Source: a bacterium | Lineage (GTDB): Bacteria; Latescibacterota; UBA2968; GCA-2709665 | Direction: 5' to 3' | Length of the DNA: 5,519 nucleotides | Assembly (NCBI GenBank): GCA_027619145.1 | Contig: JAQCGA010000310.1 | Span: forward strand, 1 to 5,519 | Shown here: positions 1-4,834 of the stretch, piece after piece | How the letters are laid out: each line of letters opens with the position of its first letter | How positions within the stretch are numbered: position 1 is the first letter of the stretch | Notes under the pieces: generated by a model | What the model was told of the DNA's origin: nothing | Seen by the model: the letters and a program-made list of their open reading frames with translations, nothing else | Databases searched by the model: none | Made by a program: the position numbers and the translations under genes

Positions 1-304
1 CAATATAATCAAATGCCCCATCCCGCATGGCCTCCACGGCACCCTCAATACTGCCATATGCAGTAATCAGAATCAGGGGAACATTCGGGTCGATTTTCCG
101 TACTGCGTGTAACACATCCAGCCCGGTACCGCCGGGCATCCGGTAGTCAGTCAATACCAGATCCACCTGCTGCTTTTCAAAAATCGAGACCCCCTCTTCC
201 GCATTCGATGCCAGCTCAACCCGGAACCCCTTTTTCAAGAGAAAGCCCGCAAGCACCGTCTGCTGAGACTCCTCATCTTCAATCAGCAGAATCGTCTCTT
301 TCAC
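1..304 (-). CDS. Response regulator, receiver domain (NtrC-like), C-terminus cut off by window edge
   Basis: This is the response-regulator partner of the adjacent histidine kinase; it takes a phosphoryl group on an Asp. The 101 visible codons form almost a complete receiver domain: acidic pocket E9-D10 after the strand ETILLIEDE, phospho-acceptor D53 in LTDYRMPGG, switch T81 in LILITAYGS, and the end motif GAFDYI at 96-101. The conserved Lys-Pro would follow just outside the window. TAYGS and DGAFDYI are typical of NtrC/ZraR-type regulators, which normally continue into a sigma-54 AAA+ domain and a DNA-binding helix. That part is not visible, so the output type is inferred. GTG at 304 is chosen because GGAGGGG lies 7 bases upstream; another in-frame GTG at 310 sits only 1 base from it. 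The start lies 26 bases inside the kinase gene, implying translational coupling. Confidence 0.93.
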   Translation of the reverse strand, partial: MKETILLIEDEESQQTVLAGFLLKKGFRVELASNAEEGVSIFEKQQVDLVLTDYRMPGGTGLDVLHAVRKIDPNVPLILITAYGSIEGAVEAMRDGAFDYI

Positions 305-2378
305 CTTCACGCCCCTCCGGAAGCAAAATTCGAAACGTCGTCCCTTCTCCCACACGGCTTTCCACCTCTACCTTACCCCCATGTTCGGTTACAATACGCT
401 CCACCATGCTCAACCCCAGACCCGTACCTTCGTCTTTCGTCGTAAAATACGGATCGAAAATTCGCTTCATTGTCGAAACATCCATGCCTGCACCGGTATC
501 GGACACCCGCAGTTCAGCCCAATCCCCATCCACGCTTTTCTCTACTTCCGACACCGCTGCAGACAAGAACCGGGAAGATACCGTAATCGTTCCACCTGCG
601 GGCGTGGCGTCAATGGCATTGATTAGCAGATTCAATACAGCCTGTGCAAGCTGTTCCCTGTCCGCTGTGATTGGCCGGTGAAGATTCAGATCCAGCCTGA
701 TCCCCAGTTCTTTTGCCGCCAGCTTTCCACCCACCACCGTTGCCATCTCTTCCAACAGAACATCTATACCCAATGGCTTTGGATTCAATCGGGGCGGCCG
801 AGCAAACTTCAAAAACTGCTCCACGATCCTGTTGGCCCGTTCGATCTCCAGGTCAATAATTCGGACCAGTTCCTGGTATTCATCCTGGTTTTCAACAGGT
901 GTAAACTCCTCTCCAAACCGCTGAACCGTCATTCCCACCGCATTGAGCGGGTTGCGGATCTCGTGGGCAACGCCTGCGGCCAGCTCTCCCATCGCCGCCA
1001 GGCGCTCCCTGCGCCCGGCCTCTTCTTCCAACTTTTTTTGCTGTGTCAGATCCTTAATCACGGCAATGCAGGACTCCACCTCTCCTGCCTCGTCCCGGAG
1101 AATCGACGTACTGATCGAAAGCACAAGTGTCTTGTTTCTGCGTGTCTCATAGCGGCACTCTATGTCCGTGAGTTCTTCTCCACTCTGGAGTGTTCTTTCC
1201 AGCACCGGTGTCTGGTCCTGAACAATCTCCCCGCAACTTCGCCCCAGCGCGTCTCCCGCAGAGTACCCGAAAATCCGTTCCGCCGCCCGGTTGAACGTCG
1301 TAATCTTTCCCGCCCGATCCACAACAACCACGCCGTCCGCCATATGCTCGAGCACATCGCCCGTATAGGTCCGGATCTGTCGGTACGCCCGGCTGACCAG
1401 GTCATAATTCTGTTTCAAGAACAGAAAATTGAACAGAACCACACCTGCAACCAGCAGACCGGCCGACATCCAGAGCAACCGGGTCCGCCCACGGGCTTCA
1501 ACGGCCCTCAACGCGTCTAAGTGGAGGCCGATCCGGAGCAACCCGGAAGGAACGCCATTCAGAACGAATGGTTGAACCGTTTCAAAAACATCCTGCTCTA
1601 CAAAGGCCGTCATCCGGCTGTCTTCAGTTCCCGTATCCAGCACCTTCTTCAGAAAAGGATCCATCTGAATGCTGGACATCCGGCTCACACCCCCGGAAGC
1701 CGCCAGGATACCCGCTTCATCCTGCAACACCACATAGGCCACCCCGGATTTCGTCCCAATATCCTGGATCAGCCTCCCCACACCAACACGGCGTCGGACA
1801 CCCAGCATCCGCCCGGCATCCCCCCGAACAATAACTGCACCGCCCCGGCTCCGAACAATACCAACCGCATAGCCGTCCCGCCCCACTTCTCCCGTTTTGA
1901 ACCCGGACATCAAGACGTTGTTCGGCCCACCCAGCAACCTGCTCACAAACGCCGACGAAGCCCCACTGCCGTGCGGAGCGCTCGAAAAAATACGCTCTCC
2001 CCGAGGTGAATAAATCTCAATTCCCACCACACCCGCTTCTCGTGCAATCCCCTGCAAAACCTCCTGCGACAGTTCTCCCTGTACATCCAGCCGGTCCACG
2101 AAACGAGCACTGCTCTCCAGTCGACGGGCCACCTCGTCTTCAATCTCCTCACCAGCATACACCATATTCTCTGCACTCTGGGCAACCGCCTGGGCAAGGG
2201 ACGTTGCCTGATAACGCACCATCTGGAGAATGGCTTCTCGATCCCTGGCCTGCTCGTAAAACGACGAACCAAAAACCAGAACCGCCAGCAGTCCCGCCAC
2301 CAGCAGAATGTACCGGGGCTGAACAACCCACCGGTGCTGGGAGCCTGTCACAGAATAGCGGTCCATCTGTAGATTCAT
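279..2378 (-). CDS. Membrane sensor histidine kinase with PAS domain (NtrB/ZraS-like)
   Basis: This 699-residue protein should autophosphorylate on a His in response to a signal and pass the phosphate to the regulator encoded just downstream. A membrane segment at about 23-40 and another at about 300-321 enclose some 255 periplasmic residues. Two strand-rich stretches there (around GVVGIEIYSPRGERIFSS and GVAYVVLQDEAGILAASGG) suggest a tandem Cache-like sensor, but this is inferred from size and pattern. No clear HAMP follows; a PAS domain (about 338-447) comes almost directly, then the HisKA box AGVAHEIRNPLNA with H472. The ATPase domain has the N box NLLINAIDAT (N587), G1 SDTGAGM (D627), F box FDPYFTT (641-647) and G2 GTGLGLS (651-657). 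All catalytic boxes are intact. ATG 2378 is chosen because AGGAG is 9 bases upstream; ATG 2387, which would add three residues, touches that site. The signal sensed is unknown. Confidence 0.95.
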   Translation of the reverse strand: MNLQMDRYSVTGSQHRWVVQPRYILLVAGLLAVLVFGSSFYEQARDREAILQMVRYQATSLAQAVAQSAENMVYAGEEIEDEVARRLESSARFVDRLDVQGELSQEVLQGIAREAGVVGIEIYSPRGERIFSSAPHGSGASSAFVSRLLGGPNNVLMSGFKTGEVGRDGYAVGIVRSRGGAVIVRGDAGRMLGVRRRVGVGRLIQDIGTKSGVAYVVLQDEAGILAASGGVSRMSSIQMDPFLKKVLDTGTEDSRMTAFVEQDVFETVQPFVLNGVPSGLLRIGLHLDALRAVEARGRTRLLWMSAGLLVAGVVLFNFLFLKQNYDLVSRAYRQIRTYTGDVLEHMADGVVVVDRAGKITTFNRAAERIFGYSAGDALGRSCGEIVQDQTPVLERTLQSGEELTDIECRYETRRNKTLVLSISTSILRDEAGEVESCIAVIKDLTQQKKLEEEAGRRERLAAMGELAAGVAHEIRNPLNAVGMTVQRFGEEFTPVENQDEYQELVRIIDLEIERANRIVEQFLKFARPPRLNPKPLGIDVLLEEMATVVGGKLAAKELGIRLDLNLHRPITADREQLAQAVLNLLINAIDATPAGGTITVSSRFLSAAVSEVEKSVDGDWAELRVSDTGAGMDVSTMKRIFDPYFTTKDEGTGLGLSMVERIVTEHGGKVEVESRVGEGTTFRILLPEGREGERDDSAD
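312..318 (-). promoter_or_regulatory. Ribosome binding site for the response regulator, inside the kinase gene
   Basis: GGAGGGG on the minus strand lies within the last codons of the histidine kinase gene, 7 bases before the GTG at 304. This spacing favours GTG 304 over GTG 310. Confidence 0.6.
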
Positions 2379-2387
2379 CCTGCACAT

Positions 2388-2392
2388 CTCCT
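2388..2392 (-). promoter_or_regulatory. Ribosome binding site deciding the kinase start
   Basis: AGGAG on the minus strand directly abuts the ATG at 2387 with no spacing, but is 9 bases from the ATG at 2378. Normal spacing supports 2378 as the start. Confidence 0.55.
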
Positions 2393-2444
2393 GAAGCGTT
2401 GAGCTTTCCGTTGGTCGGCTGCAACTGGTCCGAAGTACTCAAAC

Positions 2445-2486
2445 GCCTGGCAGAAGGAGTACACAGAGCGCCTCCCTCCGCCAGGC
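2445..2486 (-). terminator. 15-bp stem-loop between the small secreted-protein gene and the kinase gene
   Basis: On the minus strand the arms 2472-2486 and 2445-2459 pair over 15 consecutive positions, including two G-U pairs, around a 12-base loop. It starts 34 bases after the stop codon of the upstream gene and ends 66 bases before the kinase start. The two G-U pairs become C-A mismatches in plus-strand RNA, so the structure fits minus-strand transcription. What follows is only GTTTGAG, a poor U-tract. It may therefore be a partial terminator, an mRNA-stabilising 3' hairpin that separates expression of the two genes, or an attenuator. Confidence 0.5.
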
Positions 2487-2520
2487 TGATTTTCATGTGA
2501 TCGCGAAATTCAGAAATAAA

Positions 2521-2934
2521 CTACTTCTTCGCCGCTGAAACCGTCTCAACCGCAATCCCTTTCAGACCGCCTTTGGTGCTGACTTTACCCACGACATCAA
2601 CGCGCTTGCCGATGTATGACAACACCTTCTCATTCGGGTTGCCGTGTCCTTCCGGAAAAACCAGGTAAATCTGTCCGGACTTTTCATCCAGGATACCAAG
2701 CGGGGACCCCTTGTCGGCGCAGAACTCCGCGCACTTGATATGCTTTTCACCCCGGGCGTCCATCCGCACATAACAAACCACATCGATCACTTCTCCTACA
2801 ATATGCGCCTTCTCTTCCTGCATTTGTGCGTGCCCCTGCTTCCCGTGCTCGTGTCCTTCTTCAGCCCACGCAGATGCAGTCCAGAGAACCAGCCCAATAC
2901 TTGCGGCCCATATAACAGCTTTAAACGTTGACAT
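2521..2934 (-). CDS. Small secreted protein with Cys/His cluster, OB-like beta-barrel pattern
   Basis: This is a predicted exported protein of 137 residues. A signal peptide covers residues 1-24 (hydrophobic IWAASIGLVLWTA, cleavage expected after SAWA). The mature start is rich in His and Met (EEGHEHGKQGHAQM), a common look for periplasmic metal handling. The core runs HIVGEVIDVVCYV, then C54, H65, C68 and C72 in GEKHIKCAEFCADKG, then strands ending in GKRVDVVGKV and GLKGIAVETV, which suggests a small OB-like barrel. I recognise the general pattern of short periplasmic proteins with G-E-V-x-D-x-x-C-Y and K-H-x-x-C-A-x-x-C, but know no firm function; metal or redox binding is inferred from the residues. 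ATG 2934 is chosen over an upstream in-frame ATG at 2964 because AGAGGAG lies 6 bases before it and the signal peptide then starts correctly. It precedes the kinase on the same strand with a 142-base gap. Confidence 0.85.
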   Translation of the reverse strand: MSTFKAVIWAASIGLVLWTASAWAEEGHEHGKQGHAQMQEEKAHIVGEVIDVVCYVRMDARGEKHIKCAEFCADKGSPLGILDEKSGQIYLVFPEGHGNPNEKVLSYIGKRVDVVGKVSTKGGLKGIAVETVSAAKK

Positions 2935-2940
2935 GTATTG

Positions 2941-2947
2941 CTCCTCT
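2941..2947 (-). promoter_or_regulatory. Ribosome binding site for the small secreted protein
   Basis: AGAGGAG on the minus strand is 6 bases before the ATG at 2934. It settles the start that gives a proper signal peptide. Confidence 0.65.
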
Positions 2948-2969
2948 AAAAAAGTGTACCTCACCGAAT

Positions 2970-2990
2970 GAACATAGGCTCTGTATGTCC
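2970..2990 (-). promoter_or_regulatory. Dyad in the leader of the small secreted-protein gene
   Basis: On the minus strand GGACATA and TATGTTC pair over 7 positions (one G-T) around a 7-base centre, CAGAGCC. It lies 35 bases upstream of the start codon at 2934. It could be a short leader hairpin or an operator for a dimeric regulator. The dyad is visible; the function is inferred. Confidence 0.25.
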
Positions 2991-3077
2991 GTGATCGACC
3001 TTGCTACTCACTTCCTACTGGTCAAAATGAAATAGAAATTCACTGCGCGTAGCATAAATCGCTTGAGCATATCATGG

Positions 3078-3112
3078 AAAAACAAAATAAAAATAGGGAA
3101 TTTGCCCATCCC
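3078..3112 (-). terminator. Possible weak-stem terminator after the Cys-rich protein gene
   Basis: Downstream of the stop codon at 3150, the minus strand has GGGA (3109-3112) and TCCC (3096-3099) as a 4-bp stem. A long T-rich run follows (TATTTTTATTTTGTTTTT, complement of 3078-3095). The U-tract is strong but the stem is weak, so this is tentative. It would separate the Cys-rich gene from the signalling block. Confidence 0.3.
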
Positions 3113-3149
3113 GTTCAGGAGTAGGCAGAGAGGTGTTGCGGAGGGAAAT

Positions 3150-3536
3150 CTAAATCAGAAAAGACGTATGGATAAGGTACAGCGAGGGTGAAACTTTGGA
3201 AACGGAAAGATCCTGGGCGATCTCTCGTTGAATGGAAGCATCTTGCAAAAACGTGGAAAAAAGAGGCTCGATGCCCGCATACAACCCAGGCACCGGGAGT
3301 TGGACCACCGCTACAGGAAGAATTGGAGACACATCTGCATCTGCCTGCTGCACCTCCGGCTGTTCGCTGCAACAGCAAGCCGCTTTCTCCTGCACAGCAT
3401 GACAGGCCATTGCTTCTTCCGCTGGCATCCAACACAGGCAGTGTGGAAGCAGCAGAGCGGTAAACAGGCACAAGATAGAAAAAATACGGATCACAGGCAA
3501 AACCCTGTATGAAATGAAATCTGCTTTGAAATTCAT
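3150..3536 (-). CDS. Small secreted or membrane-anchored Cys-rich protein, function unknown
   Basis: This is a 128-residue frame with a strongly hydrophobic segment (about 14-35, IRIFSILCLFTALLL) that looks like a signal peptide or anchor. A Cys/His-rich patch follows: M43-A-C45-H46, then C54-C55-C56. The rest has a Pro-rich stretch (PILPVAVVQLPVPG) and ends in hydrophobic SLYLIHTSFLI. Short proteins of this build (signal peptide, CH and CC motifs, hydrophobic tail) occur near metal-efflux genes, but I cannot assign a named family; a metal-related role is inference. The ATG at 3536 has no clear ribosome site. An in-frame GTG at 3494 has AGGG 8 bases upstream and would give a 114-residue protein starting right at the signal peptide; the promoter at 3547-3575 also favours it. 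The long hydrophobic and Cys pattern makes this a better reading than the competing frames here. Confidence 0.6.
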   Translation of the reverse strand: MNFKADFISYRVLPVIRIFSILCLFTALLLPHCLCWMPAEEAMACHAVQEKAACCCSEQPEVQQADADVSPILPVAVVQLPVPGLYAGIEPLFSTFLQDASIQREIAQDLSVSKVSPSLYLIHTSFLI

Positions 3537-3546
3537 GTCTTACTGA

Positions 3547-3575
3547 AATAGAACACAATCAGAGCCAAATGTCAA
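3547..3575 (-). promoter_or_regulatory. Sigma-70-like promoter for the Cys-rich protein gene
   Basis: On the minus strand a perfect TTGACA (-35, 3570-3575) is followed after exactly 17 bases by TCTATT (-10, 3547-3552; 4 of 6 match to TATAAT). The expected transcription start is near 3540, only about 4 bases before the ATG at 3536. The message would thus be nearly leaderless, or translation starts at the GTG at 3494. The promoter lies between the stop of the SRPBCC gene and this gene. Confidence 0.45.
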
Positions 3576-3592
3576 GCCTTGCCCTGAACAAT

Positions 3593-4048
3593 TTACCTGA
3601 ACCGTTCTACCATTACTCGGTACCGAAAATCGAAAATCGCCTCCAGCTTACGCCTCACCAGGAAACGATCCACCAAACCGGAAAAAGGCCCGAAGCGCAG
3701 CCCATAATGCACCACATCTTCCATTTCTGTCCCGCCATCCACCTCCCGAAATCGGTGCTCGTGATGCCAAAATTTATACGGCCCGAACCGCTGTTCATCT
3801 ACAAAAAAATACGGCTCCTCAACGTGTGTAATCTCCGTCACCCACCGCACCGGAATCCCTACTAGTGGCCGGATGCGATACGCCACAATCAGCCCAGGAT
3901 ACACCTGCTCCGGCAATTCGGATTCCACAACAAAATCCAGACCTGGTGGCGTAATCTCCCGCAGATTTCCAGGATTCGAGAAAAAATCCCACGCCTCTCG
4001 AACGGATATTGGCAACCGTTGGGTTCTGCTCAGGCTGAAAAGCTTCAT
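3593..4048 (-). CDS. SRPBCC-fold (START/Bet v1-like) ligand-binding protein
   Basis: This is a complete 151-residue protein. Its pattern matches a well-spread SRPBCC subfamily: an N-terminal strand with PISVREAWDFFSNPGNLREITP, then the strand W-V-T-E-I-T-H-V-E-E-P-Y, F-V-D-E-Q-R-F-G-P-Y at about 82-91, W-H-H-E-H-R-F (94-100), then G-G-T-E-M-E-D-V-V-H-Y and a C-terminal helix with RRKLEAIFDFRYR. The fold makes a deep hydrophobic cavity under a long C-terminal helix; the ligand is not known for this subfamily. In some bacteria the same domain is fused to or sits beside an NAD-dependent epimerase of the YfcH/TIGR01777 type; no such partner is visible here. No signal peptide is seen, so it is probably cytoplasmic. 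The start at 4048 is supported by AAGGG 7 bases upstream (4056-4060). It is transcribed divergently from the ridA-like gene. Confidence 0.88.
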   Translation of the reverse strand: MKLFSLSRTQRLPISVREAWDFFSNPGNLREITPPGLDFVVESELPEQVYPGLIVAYRIRPLVGIPVRWVTEITHVEEPYFFVDEQRFGPYKFWHHEHRFREVDGGTEMEDVVHYGLRFGPFSGLVDRFLVRRKLEAIFDFRYRVMVERFR

Positions 4049-4153
4049 AAGCGCACCCTTCAGAAATCACTTTCGCGGAACCAAAGCAGACATATATTGG
4101 TTTTATCGTCTTCCATTCGCGTAACAATCGTCCTGATCGTTCCAGCAGAGGCC

Positions 4154-4175
4154 GAGCAGGCACGGGGGCCTGCTC
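4154..4175. repeat. Palindrome 1, GAGCAGGC/GCCTGCTC
   Basis: Eight-base perfect arms flank a 6-base loop ACGGGG. The stem differs from the four downstream palindromes, but the design is the same: a short GC-rich hairpin lying between genes. It looks like a member of another interspersed palindrome family placed next to the array. Confidence 0.7.
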
Positions 4176-4214
4176 CTACGGAAAATCGGGGAGATTACGA
4201 TCCACCTTTAAAAC

Positions 4215-4395
4215 GGGCGAACACAAGGTTCGCCCCAACAAATATTACACAACGTACCACGGGAACCTGAGCGGATCACGATCCGCCCCAACAAATATTA
4301 CACAACGTACCACGGGAACCTGGGCGGATCACGATCCGCCCCAACAAATATTACCCCAACGCACAACGAGAACCCGGGCGGATCACGATCCGCCC
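4215..4395. repeat. Tandem array of four palindromic units, period 53-54 bases
   Basis: The palindromes begin at 4215, 4269, 4322 and 4376. The first is GGGCGAAC-ACAAG-GTTCGCCC. The third and fourth are GGGCGGATCACGATCCGCCC, and the second matches these except for GA in place of GG at its left edge. Each is followed by CCAACA; after the first and second the following 33-34 bases are identical (CAACAAATATTACACAACG and onward to GGGAACCT), and after the third they have diverged to about two thirds identity. The array resembles REP/BIME-type intergenic hairpins that spread by duplication. It may act as a transcript hairpin, a protein-binding array or a passive repeat; nothing in the sequence decides this. 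Confidence 0.85.
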
Positions 4396-4415
4396 CAACA
4401 TCCAATTTTATCTTC

Positions 4416-4421
4416 AGGAGG
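4416..4421 (+). promoter_or_regulatory. Perfect Shine-Dalgarno site of the ridA-like gene
   Basis: AGGAGG with 6 bases before the ATG at 4428. It begins 20 bases after the last palindrome, so any transcript starting upstream would carry that hairpin close to the ribosome site. Confidence 0.75.
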
Positions 4422-4427
4422 CATTCC

Positions 4428-4805
4428 ATGAAAAAACGTCCCTTTACCAGCCCCAGAGGCAACAACCCTAAATTCCCATATTCCCAGTGCATCATCTACG
4501 GCGACCTCATTTTTGTCTCCGCGCAACCACCGGTAGATCCCAAAACCGACAAACCCGTGGGCGGCGACATCCAGAACCAGACCCGTCAGGTTCTCAATAA
4601 TGTAGCCGGTATCCTGGAAGACGCCGGCACCTCGTTGGACAACGTGCTCAAAGTCACCGCCGTCCTCAAAGACCGCTCCCACTTTGCGGGCTTCAACGCA
4701 GCGTACGCCGAATTCTTTGCAGATAATCCACCGGCCCGCACCACCCTCTACTCGGACACAGGCACCAACCTGGTCACCATCGACTTCATTGCAGGCATGG
4801 AATAA
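4428..4805 (+). CDS. ridA: RidA family protein (YjgF/YER057c/UK114), enamine/imine deaminase
   Basis: This is a complete 125-residue protein of normal family length. Classical RidA hydrolyses reactive enamine/imine intermediates such as 2-aminoacrylate made by pyridoxal-phosphate enzymes, releasing ammonia, and works as a cytoplasmic trimer. Signature parts are PYSQCIIYGDLIFVSAQPPVDP (residues 17-38), the helix QTRQVLNNVAGILEDAGTSLDNVLK, VTAVLKD, and PPART with R104, equivalent to the catalytic Arg105 of E. coli RidA. The end reads LVTIDFIAGM, with Asp where archetypal RidA has Glu in IEIEAIA. The segment after the Arg (TTLYSDTGTNL) also departs from archetypal RidA, so it may be a Rid subfamily with a different substrate; the symbol is a family-level label. 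It is preceded by an AGGAGG site and the palindrome array, and faces the pdxA-like gene tail to tail. Confidence 0.93.
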   Translation: MKKRPFTSPRGNNPKFPYSQCIIYGDLIFVSAQPPVDPKTDKPVGGDIQNQTRQVLNNVAGILEDAGTSLDNVLKVTAVLKDRSHFAGFNAAYAEFFADNPPARTTLYSDTGTNLVTIDFIAGME

Positions 4806-4807
4806 GA

Positions 4808-4834
4808 TCCTGGCAACCGGGGCCTTATTCTTTT
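4808..4834 (+). terminator. Possible weak terminator of the ridA-like gene
   Basis: Just after the stop codon, TCCTGG (4808-4813) and CCGGGG (4817-4822) can pair over 6 positions, two of them G-U, around a 3-base loop. CCTTATTCTTTT follows. The stem is short and runs almost to the stop codon of the opposing gene at 4825, so the call is tentative. Confidence 0.3.

Larger units (their letters stand above)
4049..4427. other. Intergenic region between divergent genes, carrying the palindrome array
   Basis: This 379-base stretch has no credible gene. Its left part (4049-4150) should hold the minus-strand control signals of the SRPBCC gene; only its ribosome site is clear, and no convincing -35/-10 pair was found. 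The rest holds palindromic repeats from 4154 to 4395, then about 20 bases of AT-rich sequence and the AGGAGG of the ridA-like gene. Open frames reading through it consist of repeated translated repeat units. Confidence 0.7.

Noticed and set aside
2472..2486. Possible sigma-54 promoter (GG and GC elements) upstream of the kinase gene
   Set aside because: On the minus strand the GG and GC elements are 9 rather than 10 bases apart and the TTGC part is missing.
2149..2496. Minus-strand frame running from the hairpin into the kinase start region
   Set aside because: It overlaps the kinase gene in another frame, begins inside the stem-loop and shows no family motif.
678..2500. Three long plus-strand open frames opposite the kinase gene
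   Set aside because: Their products are low-complexity, Pro/His/Arg-rich and match no family pattern, while the minus strand has intact kinase motifs throughout.
3028..3037. Shared 10-mer TTCTATTTCA on the minus strand upstream of both small secreted-protein genes (also 3544-3553)
   Set aside because: It contains the -10 of the downstream-gene promoter, but at 3028-3037 no -35 is found at the right spacing, and a single AT-rich 10-mer match is weak evidence.
3115..3558. Alternative minus-strand frame overlapping the Cys-rich protein
   Set aside because: It lacks a coherent signal peptide and motif pattern, begins upstream of the expected transcription start and has no ribosome site; the 3150-3536 frame reads better.
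4049..4150. Possible -10 (TATATG) for the SRPBCC gene on the minus strand
   Set aside because: No acceptable -35 lies 16-18 bases upstream, so no promoter call is made.
4215..4395. CRISPR-like look: regularly spaced palindromic repeats with 33-34 base intervals
   Set aside because: The intervals are near-identical rather than unique spacers, the palindromic part itself changes between units, there are only four units, and no cas gene is near.
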